Below are positions 18,758 to 27,332 of a DNA stretch of 64,000 nucleotides, one piece after another. Every line of letters starts with the position of its first letter. Position 1 is the stretch's first letter. The stretch is from Alkalibacillus flavidus. Lineage in GTDB: Bacteria > Bacillota > Bacilli > Bacillales > Alkalibacillaceae. The notes below the pieces were generated by a model. That model was given only the letters and a program-made list of their open reading frames with translations, was not told where the DNA came from and did not search any database. The stretch lies in the NCBI RefSeq assembly GCF_040545925.1, contig NZ_JBEPMX010000002.1, positions 124,001 through 188,000 of the forward strand, read 5' to 3'. Made by a program: the position numbers and the translations under genes.

Positions 18758-19595
18758 TCAACAAAGCCTCCTTGTATGTTCTTTCATAATTCCATTCATT
18801 TGAGCGATATTTTAGTTCAGCTAATTCAAAAACGTCTTGCCATTGTTCATCTGATAAAGTCAAAGGTGTTAAAGAAATATTAAGTGAATCTTGGAACCCA
18901 TTAATAAACGCTTGTTTTACCTCATCGTATGTATGTGATTTCCCTGTCACTTCATTTAAGGTTGTTGCTTTTTCACCAAACGATTGACGTCGTTGTTCTC
19001 TTATTTGATCAGAAGGAAATTGAAACAAATCAAACAACATTTCCGCATTCAACGACATTGGGATCGAGCCATGTTGTAATAAAACACCACTTTTTCTAAC
19101 TTGAGCGTTACCGGATAATTTTTTGTTATCAACTAACAATTCATAAAATGCAGGCCTTTCAAAACAGACATCTGTTCGTCTATTCGTTTTCTGTTGGTTA
19201 GGTAGCGAATAATCCACTTGAACTCCTAATAGTTTAAAGCCCTTCACAAGCCCTTTAGACAATGTGTAATAAGCCTCTTGAACAGATCTCGAAATCAATG
19301 GATGATTTTCAGGAACAACAATACTATAGGTTAGTTCATCATCATGTAACACTGCACTGCCACCGGTCAGCCGTCTAACTAATTGACAATCATATTTTTC
19401 CAAAGAACTTAAATCAATAGAGCTTTCAACATTCTGAAACTGCCCAATAGATAACGACGGTTCAGACCAAGCATAGAAGCGTATCGTCGGACCTATTTTG
19501 TTGTCGTTTACCCATTTTAGTAAACACTCGTCAAGTGCCATATTAGTTGCAGCGTCATAATCTCTAGTATCAATTAACCTCCATTCTTCAGCCAT
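18750..19595 (-). CDS. lipM: Octanoyltransferase LipM
   Basis: LipM transfers octanoate from acyl carrier protein to the GcvH lipoyl domain, the first step of lipoate synthesis in Bacillus. The 281 residues align in my reading with B. subtilis LipM: RRLTGGSAVLHDDELTYS, the active-site cysteine C144 in DVCFERPAFYELLV, and the lysine K159 in KKLSGNAQ. The acyl cysteine in this context separates it from lipoate ligases. GAGGTG precedes the ATG by five bases. It is first in the lipM-lipA unit. Confidence 0.9.
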   Translation of the reverse strand: MAEEWRLIDTRDYDAATNMALDECLLKWVNDNKIGPTIRFYAWSEPSLSIGQFQNVESSIDLSSLEKYDCQLVRRLTGGSAVLHDDELTYSIVVPENHPLISRSVQEAYYTLSKGLVKGFKLLGVQVDYSLPNQQKTNRRTDVCFERPAFYELLVDNKKLSGNAQVRKSGVLLQHGSIPMSLNAEMLFDLFQFPSDQIREQRRQSFGEKATTLNEVTGKSHTYDEVKQAFINGFQDSLNISLTPLTLSDEQWQDVFELAELKYRSNEWNYERTYKEALLND

Positions 19596-19751
19596 TTACT
19601 CACCTCTTAACATCAAGATTTTTATTATAAATTTTTTAAATATTAAAACTGACAAAAGTGTATCAATCTAACTAAACAATGTAAATACTTAAAATTGATA
19701 AAATGTCATGTTGAGAAGTGATTTCTTTGTTAAGATTTTCTCAGCCGTCTG

Positions 19752-19780
19752 TTGACATTTATCGCTTAGGTTTATATAAT
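19752..19780 (+). promoter_or_regulatory. Consensus sigma-A promoter of the tRNA genes
   Basis: TTGACA (19752-19757) and TATAAT (19775-19780) are both perfect and separated by 17 bases. The predicted transcript begins near 19787, about 50 bases before tRNA-Gly. Confidence 0.88.
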
Positions 19781-19838
19781 AAAACATGTCGCAATAAACG
19801 TCTCGTTTTATTAGCGACCCATAAATGCATAGTTCGAT

Positions 19839-19912
19839 GCGGGTGTAGTTTAATGGTAAAACCTCAGCCTTCCAAGCTGATGTTGTGGGTTCGATTCCCA
19901 TCACCCGCTCCA
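19839..19912 (+). tRNA. tRNA-Gly (anticodon TCC), CCA encoded
   Basis: The 7-bp acceptor stem GCGGGTG pairs with CACCCGC. The anticodon loop CTTCCAA carries TCC, reading GGA. The T-arm contains GGTTCGATTCC. The CCA end is encoded at 19910-19912. Confidence 0.97.
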
Positions 19913-19925
19913 TTTTTTTGACGTT

Positions 19926-19998
19926 GTCCCGGTAGCTCAGGGGATAGAGCAACAGCCTTCTAAGCTGTCGGTCGCAGGTTCGATTCCTGCTCGGGACA
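19926..19998 (+). tRNA. tRNA-Arg (anticodon TCT)
   Basis: The acceptor stem GTCCCGG pairs with TCGGGAC (last pair a wobble). The anticodon loop CTTCTAA carries TCT, reading AGA. The T-arm contains GGTTCGATTCC. Unlike the preceding tRNA-Gly, the CCA end is not encoded. It lies 13 bases after tRNA-Gly in one transcript. Confidence 0.96.
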
Positions 19999-20005
19999 CT
20001 AAACT

Positions 20006-20047
20006 AAAAACGCCCAATCCTTTGTAGACAAAGGATTGGGCGTTTTT
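20006..20047. terminator. Bidirectional terminator between tRNA-Arg and rdgB
   Basis: A perfect 19-bp inverted repeat (20006-20024 with 20029-20047) has a 4-base loop and ends in T-runs on both strands. It terminates the tRNA transcript on the plus strand and rph-rdgB on the minus strand. Confidence 0.93.
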
Positions 20048-20094
20048 CTTATTTATATTATCATTCACTAACTATATAAAAACGCCTGAACCGA

Positions 20095-20700
20095 TCAACG
20101 ACCCAGTACGGTTTCTAATTGCGTTAACATATTATTAAGCGCGTGGCGTCGGTGGCTAATCGTATTTTTAATCTCAGGCCCTAACTCGGCTAATGTTTGA
20201 TCATATCCATCCGGTTTAAATATAGGATCGTAACCAAAACCATGTTCGCCGTAACGTTTATCTGTTATGCTACCGGCACATTTGCCTTCTGATGTTAATG
20301 TGGTACTATTTGGTTCAGCGAAAGCTATCACACATACAAAGGCCGCATCACGGTTTGATTCAGACACGTTCTCTAATTGGTGTAACACTTTATCAATATT
20401 CGCTTCGTCATTTTTCGCTTCGCCTGCATAGCGTGCCGAGTAAACACCCGGTTCACCATTTAGCGCGTCGACCTCTAGCCCAGAATCGTCAGCTAAAATC
20501 GGCAATTGATAGCGCTCAGCGTATGTCTCAGCTTTTAATATCGCATTGTCACGAAACGTTTCTCCTGTTTCTTCTACATCATCCATTTGAGGTACTTCAT
20601 CTTTGAGACTTTTCACATTGAGATTTAATGGTGACAACATCTCATTAAACTCATTAATTTTACCAGGGTTTGTCGTTGCAACATAAATTGTTTTAGTCAT
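20095..20700 (-). CDS. rdgB: XTP/dITP diphosphatase (non-canonical purine NTP pyrophosphatase)
   Basis: This enzyme of the HAM1/RdgB family (B. subtilis YsnA) hydrolyses ITP, dITP and XTP to monophosphates and so cleans the nucleotide pool. The 201 residues include the N-terminal ATTNPGKINEF nucleotide loop, ADDSGLEVDALNGEPGVYSAR, and the C-terminal GYDPIF and SHRRHAL motifs. It overlaps the end of rph by 8 bases, the usual arrangement. Confidence 0.96.
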   Translation of the reverse strand: MTKTIYVATTNPGKINEFNEMLSPLNLNVKSLKDEVPQMDDVEETGETFRDNAILKAETYAERYQLPILADDSGLEVDALNGEPGVYSARYAGEAKNDEANIDKVLHQLENVSESNRDAAFVCVIAFAEPNSTTLTSEGKCAGSITDKRYGEHGFGYDPIFKPDGYDQTLAELGPEIKNTISHRRHALNNMLTQLETVLGR

Positions 20701-21448
20701 GGTTATCAGATCCTTTAATTAAATTTGCATATTCTCCTAGCGCGTCACGTTGATAATCAAAGATTGTCTTAATACCCTCAGTGCCCAACTGTAACATGTC
20801 ATTTAGTTGTGTGTGCGAAAATGTAGCTTCCTCGCCGCTTCCTTGAATCTCAACAAATTGGTCTTCATCTGTCATGACCATATTCAGATCAACGTCAGCG
20901 TTAGAATCTTCTTCATAACACAAGTCTAACAGCGCATCACCCTGTTCATTAATACCGACAGATGTTGCCGCTAGCATATTCGTAATCGGCATAGCATCAA
21001 TGACGCCATCTTCTACTAAACGAGCACAAGCGATCGTTGTGGCAACAAATGCGCCGGTGATAGCTGCGGTCCGAGTTCCGCCATCAGCTTGAATAACATC
21101 ACAATCAACCCAAATCGTTCGTTCGCCTAATTTATCTAAGTCGATGACAGCTCGTAGTGCACGACCGATTAGACGTTGAATTTCCATCGTACGACCGGCG
21201 ACTTTTCCTTTCGACGATTCACGGATATTCCGTTGCGCTGTCGCGCGTGGTAACATCGCGTATTCTGCCGTAATCCAACCCTTACCTTCGCCGCGCAAAA
21301 ATGGTGGCACCTTCTTCTCAACACTTGCATTGCAAATGACTTTAGTATCACCAACTGTAATTAAGACAGACCCTTCTGGATGTTTCGTGAAATCTGTTTC
21401 GATTGTCGTTTCTCTTAATTGATTAAATCGACGTCCATCAGTTCTCAT
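20693..21448 (-). CDS. rph: Ribonuclease PH
   Basis: This phosphorolytic 3'-to-5' exoribonuclease trims tRNA 3' ends. The 251 residues show the RNase PH core: the N-terminal RxDGR motif, the GEGKGWITAEYAMLPRAT segment, the IQRLIGRALRAVIDLDKLGERTIWVDCDVIQADGGTRTA signature region at about 90-130, and the acidic residues near 180. The strong GAGGAGG site is nine bases before the ATG. In B. subtilis gerM lies between racE and rph; it is absent here. Confidence 0.96.
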   Translation of the reverse strand: MRTDGRRFNQLRETTIETDFTKHPEGSVLITVGDTKVICNASVEKKVPPFLRGEGKGWITAEYAMLPRATAQRNIRESSKGKVAGRTMEIQRLIGRALRAVIDLDKLGERTIWVDCDVIQADGGTRTAAITGAFVATTIACARLVEDGVIDAMPITNMLAATSVGINEQGDALLDLCYEEDSNADVDLNMVMTDEDQFVEIQGSGEEATFSHTQLNDMLQLGTEGIKTIFDYQRDALGEYANLIKGSDNHD

Positions 21449-21533
21449 GTTTAGCCTCCTCTAGCTTGCTATCATGTTTTAACACTAGTTCTTAACTTGT
21501 TTAATCGCGTCATATATTATGATACCCCACGTT

Positions 21534-21562
21534 ATTTTACCGTTTTATACGTGAACTTACAA
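21534..21562 (-). promoter_or_regulatory. Possible sigma-A promoter of rph-rdgB
   Basis: TTGTAA (21557-21562) and TAAAAT (21534-21539) on the minus strand are separated by 17 bases. The match is moderate. It lies after the murI terminator and about 90 bases before rph. Confidence 0.35.
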
Positions 21563-21576
21563 TCACATAAAACATA

Positions 21577-21615
21577 AAACAAAGGAAAAGCTTATACGTT
21601 CACCACGTATAAGCT
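21577..21615 (-). terminator. Terminator after murI
   Basis: A perfect 10-bp stem (21589-21598 with 21606-21615) overlaps the murI TAG stop and is followed by a T-rich stretch on the minus strand. Confidence 0.85.
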
Positions 21616-22423
21616 AAGAATTTAACGTCACTTGTTGTACTTGACTACTAGTAAAGTGGAACAGTTCATCTTTTATTCGCTGTAACACGGTTAAATGACC
21701 CGTCGTTAAAATGACCGGATGATGATTAATATCTTGTTTATCATCGGCTAACAGCTCATGAAAAGCCAAGCTTGCACTCACTTCAGAACCAGTTTCTAGT
21801 GCGGATGACAATACTGTGATTTTATCACCTAACACCGATTCAATTAACGGTTGGATCATCGGATAATGTGTACACCCTAAAATAAGTGTATCAATAGTCG
21901 GGTCATTTTTGATCGCCGTTAAGCTTTGTTCGACAATATGATATGCTTCGTCGCTAATCAAATCACCAGACTCAATTAACGGAACAAATTGTGGACAGGC
22001 TACGCCTAATGTTTGAATAGACGGGTTTATGGCCGTTAACGCCGTTTCGTACGCCTGACTAGAAATTGTATTTTCCGTCCCAATAATGGCAACATGCTCA
22101 GATTCAGTCGTTTTAATCGCTGCCCTTGCACCTGGCTCAACGACACCAACGACTGGAATCGTTAAATGATCTTTTAACTCATCTAGTGCAACGGCTGTCG
22201 CTGTATTACAAGCAACTACTAACATTTTGATATCATACTGCAATAAATAACGGACCATTTCCCATGTATATTGGCGAACATCATCCTCTGACTTTGATCC
22301 ATAAGGGCATCTTAACGTATCACCTAAGTAAATAAAGTGTTCTTTCGGTAGTTGCCGTTGTAATTCGTATAAAACAGTCAGTCCGCCAATACCTGAGTCA
22401 ATAACAGCTATAGGTTTATTCAC
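21614..22423 (-). CDS. murI: Glutamate racemase
   Basis: This cofactor-independent racemase makes D-glutamate for peptidoglycan (RacE in Bacillus). The two catalytic cysteines are C72 in VVACNTATA and C184 in ILGCTHYPM. The N-terminal IAVIDSGIGGLTVL is the family signature. Length is 269 residues. It starts three bases after the end of ysmB, and the two form one unit ended by a hairpin. Confidence 0.96.
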   Translation of the reverse strand: MNKPIAVIDSGIGGLTVLYELQRQLPKEHFIYLGDTLRCPYGSKSEDDVRQYTWEMVRYLLQYDIKMLVVACNTATAVALDELKDHLTIPVVGVVEPGARAAIKTTESEHVAIIGTENTISSQAYETALTAINPSIQTLGVACPQFVPLIESGDLISDEAYHIVEQSLTAIKNDPTIDTLILGCTHYPMIQPLIESVLGDKITVLSSALETGSEVSASLAFHELLADDKQDINHHPVILTTGHLTVLQRIKDELFHFTSSQVQQVTLNS

Positions 22424-22425
22424 GA

Positions 22426-22899
22426 TTATGACTCCTTATCTTCATCTTGTGTCTGTTCTTGATGTTTCATTTCTTCAAATAGTTGCGTCATAGACCGACG
22501 TAATGTTTCAACCTCATCAGACGAATATGACTTGAGCACATCACGTAAATATTGTTGGCGCTTATCGATCACTTCATCAATAATGTCTTTACCTCTTTCA
22601 AGTAAATGAATCCGAACAACGCGACGGTCTTTAGGGTCACGAATCCGTTCGATTAACTCATTTTTCTCCATGCGATCGACTAAGTCGGTCGTTGTACTAA
22701 ACGCTAAGTACATTTTTTTCGATAATTCACCAATTGTTAAATCACCCGAATCTAATAACCACTGCAACGCTATAAATTGTGGCGGTGTGATCGGATAATG
22801 GTTTAAAATTTCACGACCTCTTTGCTTGACCATATTGGATATGTATCGAACATCTTTTTCCAATTCAGCAATGACTTTCGAATCAATAGTTGAATGCAA
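22426..22899 (-). CDS. ysmB: MarR-family transcriptional regulator (YsmB-like)
   Basis: The 157-residue protein is a winged-helix MarR regulator: the DNA-recognition helix region is around 60-90 (LTIGELSKKMYLAFSTTTDLVDRMEKNELI), followed by the wing RIRDPKDRRVVRIHL. It is the counterpart of B. subtilis YsmB, between gerE and racE. I chose the TTG at 22899 because GGAGGG lies nine bases upstream; the in-frame ATG at 22923 has no ribosome site. Target genes and ligand are unknown. Confidence 0.82.
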   Translation of the reverse strand: MHSTIDSKVIAELEKDVRYISNMVKQRGREILNHYPITPPQFIALQWLLDSGDLTIGELSKKMYLAFSTTTDLVDRMEKNELIERIRDPKDRRVVRIHLLERGKDIIDEVIDKRQQYLRDVLKSYSSDEVETLRRSMTQLFEEMKHQEQTQDEDKES

Positions 22900-23043
22900 T
22901 GATTTGCTCCCTCCAACACTCATTTTCTAAAATCGTTAAGATCTTGATAATGATTTGTGTTAATGTAAGTTACTACCTACAGTATAACAAAAAACGGCAT
23001 GTTATGGTGTGAAAAACGATGAAGTTACACCACAAATAGAATG

Positions 23044-23068
23044 AAAAAACCGGCTAACATGTAGCCGG
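23044..23068 (-). terminator. Terminator after gerE
   Basis: A perfect 7-bp GC-rich stem (23050-23056 with 23062-23068) is followed by six T residues on the minus strand, just after the gerE stop. Confidence 0.85.
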
Positions 23069-23073
23069 CATCA

Positions 23074-23298
23074 TTAAAGTTCAATTTCGCCAAGCCGAAT
23101 TAGTTCCACTACGGCTTGAGAACGCCCCTTGACTTGCAATTTTTGAATTGTATTGGAAATATGATTTCTTACGGTTTTTTCTGAGATAAATAACGTTTGG
23201 GCGATGTCTTTTGTCGTTTTATCTTGTACGAGTAATTCAAAAACTTCTCTCTCTCGCTTCGTTAATAAGTTGCTAGGATGATACGGTTTGTTGTCCAA
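23074..23298 (-). CDS. gerE: Sporulation transcription factor GerE
   Basis: GerE is the last mother-cell regulator of sporulation; it acts on coat genes transcribed by sigma-K RNA polymerase. The 74-residue protein is a single LuxR-type helix-turn-helix domain: LLTKREREVFELLVQDKTTK, then the recognition helix SEKTVRNHISNTIQKL. This size and the lack of a receiver domain are typical of GerE. The start is TTG, with GGAGGAGGGG eight bases upstream. A sigma-K-like promoter precedes it. It shows that the organism forms endospores. Confidence 0.95.
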   Translation of the reverse strand: MDNKPYHPSNLLTKREREVFELLVQDKTTKDIAQTLFISEKTVRNHISNTIQKLQVKGRSQAVVELIRLGEIEL

Positions 23299-23361
23299 GT
23301 GGTAACCCCTCCTCCATACAGAAGCGAGCTACTTCTTGCACGAGGAATGTTTCAGTCACCA

Positions 23362-23389
23362 TAGTTTATGTTCATTCTAACTGTCACGT
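23362..23389 (-). promoter_or_regulatory. Sigma-K-type promoter of gerE
   Basis: On the minus strand AC (23388-23389) and CATAAACTA (23362-23370) are separated by 17 bases. This fits the sigma-K pattern AC-N16/17-CATANNNTA, and B. subtilis gerE is a known sigma-K target. The -10 element lies 64 bases before the start codon. Confidence 0.6.
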
Positions 23390-23409
23390 TCGCAACAGTT
23401 GTCATGAAT

Positions 23410-23874
23410 TTATGAATTCATGATATGTTTCGGTTCTTTCAAACGATTAAGTTGATCTTCAGAAAATGGTTCTGGCTTTTGGGTGTCAGCATGTATTTGA
23501 ACAACACGGCCGCGTCCAGCCAAACAAACATGGCCTTTTTCGTTTTCTGCCATATAGTGAATATCAATTGACGTGTTACCAATATGAGCTGTTTTTACGT
23601 AAACATAAATCGTTTCACCAAAATAAATTTGGCTTAGGTAATCGCATTGCAAGTCGCTTACGACAGGAATTTTTGTGACGTGTTGATCTAAATTTCCGAA
23701 CAGACCAATTTTGTTCATATAAGCAATGCGTGCTTGTTCAAAATATATAAATGGTGACACGTTATTCACATGGCCGAACATATCCGTTTCTGAAAATCGG
23801 ATTTCAATTGGTATGTAAAATGAAAATTCGTCTTTCCACTGTTGCATATCATCAATATAACTTGGTGTTTTCAT
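23410..23874 (-). CDS. ysmA: Acyl-CoA thioesterase, 4HBT family (YsmA-like)
   Basis: The 154-residue single hot-dog domain matches the 4-hydroxybenzoyl-CoA thioesterase type: the motif SETDMFGHVNNVSPFIYFEQAR (about 28-49) contains the catalytic Asp and the HVNN turn. It occupies the place of B. subtilis ysmA between sdhB and gerE. The natural acyl-CoA substrate cannot be read from the sequence. TAGGAGGG lies six bases before the ATG. Confidence 0.85.
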   Translation of the reverse strand: MKTPSYIDDMQQWKDEFSFYIPIEIRFSETDMFGHVNNVSPFIYFEQARIAYMNKIGLFGNLDQHVTKIPVVSDLQCDYLSQIYFGETIYVYVKTAHIGNTSIDIHYMAENEKGHVCLAGRGRVVQIHADTQKPEPFSEDQLNRLKEPKHIMNS

Positions 23875-23921
23875 AATAACCCTCCTACATTTGCTTTAAA
23901 ATTCTGACATTAATAGGTGTG

Positions 23922-23951
23922 AAAAAAGGGCTGACTGAGTCAGCCCTTTTT
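23922..23951. terminator. Terminator after sdhB
   Basis: A GC-rich perfect stem (GGGCTGAC with GTCAGCCC, extended by A/T pairs) with a 3-base loop has T-runs on both sides. It begins four bases after the sdhB stop and separates the sdh operon from ysmA. Confidence 0.92.
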
Positions 23952-23954
23952 ACC

Positions 23955-24722
23955 TTATACGTGATGATCGCTACCGAAGAAGCTCTTGAATGAATGTAAC
24001 GTTGCTTCGCGGTTTAATGCAGCAATTGAAGTTGTCAAAGGAATACCTTTTGGACAAGCTTCCACACAGTTTTGTGCATTACCACACGATTGCAAGCCAC
24101 CTTCATCTAATAAAGCATCCATACGTTCAGCTTTGTGATATTCACCAGTTGGGTGTGAATTGAATAAACGAACTTGTGATAATGGAGCTGGTCCGATGAA
24201 ATCAGAGTTGTCGTTAACATTTGGACAAGCTTCTAAACACACTCCACACGTCATACACTTCGATAATTCGTAAGCCCATTGACGTTTACTTTCTGGCATA
24301 CGTTGACCTTCACCTAAGTCATATGTTCCATCAATTGGAACCCATGCTTTCACTTGTTTGAGTGAATCAAACATCTGAGTACGGTCAACAGCTAAGTCAC
24401 GCATAACTGGGAATGTTCTCATTGGTTCTAAGCGAATCGGTTGTTCTAATTGATCAACTAACGCCGTGCATGACTGTTGCGCTTTGCCGTTAATGACCAT
24501 CGAACAAGCACCGCAAACCTCTTCTAAACAACCCATATCCCAATAAACTGGTGTTGTTTCTTCACCTTGGGCATTGACTGGGTTACGACGGATTTCCATC
24601 AGAGCGGAAATGACGTTCATATTGTCACGATAAGGAATATCAAATTCCTCTTCATACGGCTGTGCTTCAGGTTCATCCTGACGTTGGATGATCATTTTAA
24701 TTGTTTTTTGATCTCCCGCCAT
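23955..24722 (-). CDS. sdhB: Succinate dehydrogenase iron-sulfur subunit
   Basis: This subunit carries electrons from the flavoprotein to menaquinone. The 255 residues hold the 2Fe-2S cysteines C65, C70, C73 and C85, the 4Fe-4S motif CMTCGVCLEAC (C156, C159, C162, C166), and C213, C219 and C223 for the third centre. It is longer than the proteobacterial form, as usual in Bacillus. It is the last gene of sdhCAB. Confidence 0.97.
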   Translation of the reverse strand: MAGDQKTIKMIIQRQDEPEAQPYEEEFDIPYRDNMNVISALMEIRRNPVNAQGEETTPVYWDMGCLEEVCGACSMVINGKAQQSCTALVDQLEQPIRLEPMRTFPVMRDLAVDRTQMFDSLKQVKAWVPIDGTYDLGEGQRMPESKRQWAYELSKCMTCGVCLEACPNVNDNSDFIGPAPLSQVRLFNSHPTGEYHKAERMDALLDEGGLQSCGNAQNCVEACPKGIPLTTSIAALNREATLHSFKSFFGSDHHV

Positions 24723-24740
24723 ACATTTGACCCCCTATGC

Positions 24741-26495
24741 TTATTTTGATTTCGAATAGTCACGCTTACGAGGTGGAATTAAGGATGTATCAACATCAAC
24801 ATATTCGAAGTCAGGTGCATTTTTCTCTGGATTATATGTTGCTTTTGTTGTCTTCAACCATTCTTCATCATTACGATCCGGATACTCTGGCTTGTAGTGA
24901 GCACCGCGGCTTTCATTACGGTTATAAGCCCCTCGTGTAATAACACGCGCTAAGTTCAACATGCCGTCTAATTGACGGACGAACATCGCTGTTTGGTTAG
25001 CCCATCTCGATGTGTCGTGAATGTTAATATCTTTTGCACGTTCCATTAATTCACCGATTTTTTCGTCAGTCTTAAGTAATGTTTCATTGTCACGAACAAC
25101 TGTTACATAGTCTGTCATCCATTCACCTAGTTCACGGTGAATTTGATAAGCATTTTCAGAACCAGATGTCATGCCAAGGATATTTTCGAAACTTTCTTCT
25201 TCAGCTTTTGCTTTTTCATCAAACAGTTCTTGTGGTTTGTCTTCCGCTAACTCATCTAAACCATCAATGTATTTAATCGCGTTAGGTCCTGCAACCATAC
25301 CACCATGAATACATGATAATAGTGAGTTAGCACCAAGGCGGTTACCACCATGAATAGTGTAATCACATTCACCCGCAGCAAAAATACCTGGGATATTTGT
25401 CATTTGATTATAGTCAACCCATAGACCACCCATAGAATAGTGCACAGCAGGGAAGATCTTCATCGGTACTTTACGTGGATCATCACCGACGAATTTTTCA
25501 TAAATCTCCATGATACCGCCTAGTTTAACGTCTAATTCTTCTGGGTCTTTATGTGATAAATCAAGGTAAACCATGTTCTCGCCATTAATACCAAGTTTTT
25601 GGTTAACACAGACATCAAAGATTTCACGCGTTGCGATGTCACGTGGAACAAGGTTACCGTAAGCTGGATATTTCTCTTCTAAGAAGTACCAAGGCTTACC
25701 GTCTTTATATGTCCATACACGACCACCTTCACCACGTGCTGATTCTGACATCAGACGTAGCTTGTCATCACCAGGAATGGCTGTCGGATGAATTTGAATA
25801 AATTCACCGTTCGCATAAACAGCTCCTTGACGATATAGATTTGCCGCAGCTGAACCTGTATTAATAACAGAGTTCGTTGATTTACCAAAGATGATACCAG
25901 GACCACCCGTTGCCATAATTGTCGCATCTGCTTTAAATGCGCGGATTTCGTGGGATTGGATGTTTTGGGCAATAACACCGCGTGCCACACCATCCTCATC
26001 AATGACAGCTTCTAAAAAGTCCCAACCTTCGTATTTCGTCACTAAGCCATTCGCTTCATGACGACGAACTTGTTCATCTAGTGCATATAATAATTGTTGT
26101 CCTGTTGTTGCTCCAGCAAATGCTGTACGGTGATGCTGAGTACCACCGAAACGACGGAAGTCTAATAAACCTTCAGACGTACGGTTAAACATAACACCCA
26201 TACGATCAAGCATATGAATAATGCTAGGAGCCGCTTCACACATATCACGCACTGGTGGTTGATCGGCTAAGAAGTCACCACCATAAACCGTGTCATCAAA
26301 GTGTTCCCAAGGTGAGTCACCTTCACCTTTCGTATTAACAGCCCCGTTAATACCACCTTGTGCACAGACTGAGTGGGAGCGTTTAACAGGAACAAGTGAA
26401 ATCAAATCGACGTGAACGCCCGCTTCTGCTGCTTTAATGGTTGCCATTAACCCAGCTAAGCCACCGCCGACTACTACGATATTTTTATTACTCAT
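24741..26495 (-). CDS. sdhA: Succinate dehydrogenase flavoprotein subunit
   Basis: The subunit oxidises succinate to fumarate with covalently bound FAD. The 584 residues show the dinucleotide fold VVVGGGLAGLMA at the N-terminus, the FAD-linking H41 in RSHSVCAQGG, the substrate-binding HPTAIPGDDKL region, and the HGGNRLGANSL motif. It lies between sdhC and sdhB in the Bacillus-type operon of three genes; there is no sdhD. Confidence 0.98.
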   Translation of the reverse strand: MSNKNIVVVGGGLAGLMATIKAAEAGVHVDLISLVPVKRSHSVCAQGGINGAVNTKGEGDSPWEHFDDTVYGGDFLADQPPVRDMCEAAPSIIHMLDRMGVMFNRTSEGLLDFRRFGGTQHHRTAFAGATTGQQLLYALDEQVRRHEANGLVTKYEGWDFLEAVIDEDGVARGVIAQNIQSHEIRAFKADATIMATGGPGIIFGKSTNSVINTGSAAANLYRQGAVYANGEFIQIHPTAIPGDDKLRLMSESARGEGGRVWTYKDGKPWYFLEEKYPAYGNLVPRDIATREIFDVCVNQKLGINGENMVYLDLSHKDPEELDVKLGGIMEIYEKFVGDDPRKVPMKIFPAVHYSMGGLWVDYNQMTNIPGIFAAGECDYTIHGGNRLGANSLLSCIHGGMVAGPNAIKYIDGLDELAEDKPQELFDEKAKAEEESFENILGMTSGSENAYQIHRELGEWMTDYVTVVRDNETLLKTDEKIGELMERAKDINIHDTSRWANQTAMFVRQLDGMLNLARVITRGAYNRNESRGAHYKPEYPDRNDEEWLKTTKATYNPEKNAPDFEYVDVDTSLIPPRKRDYSKSK

Positions 26496-26551
26496 ATTGA
26501 CGTTTCACTCCCTTTTTCTACCGTTAACTAATTACAACTAAAAATTGGTTC

Positions 26552-27166
26552 TTAAAACGCAAACGCGATTAATGACGCGATACCCATGTATGAGAAAATG
26601 ACAAATACGCCTAACGTTACATAGGTTACAAACTTTTGTGACTTCGGTGTTACCGTTAACCCCCAAGTAACACTGAATGACCATAAACCGTTAGCAAAGT
26701 GGAATACAGCTGAAATAACACCAATAATATAGAACCAGAACATAAATGGTGAACTTAAAATATTTTGCATCATATCAAAGTTAACCTCTGTTCCATAAAG
26801 TGCATGAGCAATACGTGTTTCCCAAACGTGCCATACAACAAAGATCAATGTTAAAACACCTGTTACACGTTGAAGCATGAACATCCAATTTCGGAAATAG
26901 CCGTAGCGCTTCAAATTGCTTTTCGCTGTAAAGGCTATATACACACCATAAATTGCGTGGAACAATAATGGTATATAAATTAAAACAAACTCAAGCAATA
27001 ATCTTAAAGGTAAATTTCCCATAAAGTCAGCAGCTGTGTTAAACGCTTCAGGACTATATGTAGCAAAATGGTTAACAACTAAGTGCTGCATCAAAAATAA
27101 TCCAATCGGAAATACACCTAAGAAAGAATGAAGCCTACGATTAAAAAACTCCTTATTGTCCGCCAT
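26552..27166 (-). CDS. sdhC: Succinate dehydrogenase cytochrome b558 subunit
   Basis: This 204-residue membrane anchor has five hydrophobic segments and carries two haems b. Conserved histidines occur in FLMQHLVVNH (about 21-30), in LFHAIYGVY (about 68-76), in FVVWHVWETR (about 109-118) and in VFHFANGLW (about 155-163). It is the Bacillus single-polypeptide type that also does the job of SdhD. GAGGGGGG precedes the ATG. It is the first gene of the operon. Confidence 0.96.
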   Translation of the reverse strand: MADNKEFFNRRLHSFLGVFPIGLFLMQHLVVNHFATYSPEAFNTAADFMGNLPLRLLLEFVLIYIPLLFHAIYGVYIAFTAKSNLKRYGYFRNWMFMLQRVTGVLTLIFVVWHVWETRIAHALYGTEVNFDMMQNILSSPFMFWFYIIGVISAVFHFANGLWSFSVTWGLTVTPKSQKFVTYVTLGVFVIFSYMGIASLIAFAF

Positions 27167-27249
27167 GTGTGACCCCCCTCATTTAAAATAAATGTGATTC
27201 ATAAATGCATTGAAATAAACGATGCAAAATTATTATACATGACAAATTC

Positions 27250-27278
27250 ATTGTACTTCTAACGTGCAAAAGCGTCAA
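27250..27278 (-). promoter_or_regulatory. Candidate sigma-A promoter of sdhCAB
   Basis: TTGACG (27273-27278) and TACAAT (27250-27255) on the minus strand are separated by 17 bases. The leader to sdhC would be about 80 bases. I see no clear cre site in the leader. Confidence 0.6.
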
Positions 27279-27332
27279 GAAAGTTTGGCGGAAATTGCCA
27301 CGTTTTTACGGAGTTTGGCACCCAATTAAACC

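Noticed and set aside
19689..19952. Minus-strand frame of 87 codons across the tRNA genes
   Set aside because: It is the reverse complement of tRNA-Gly; frames like this are a known false gene call at tRNA loci.
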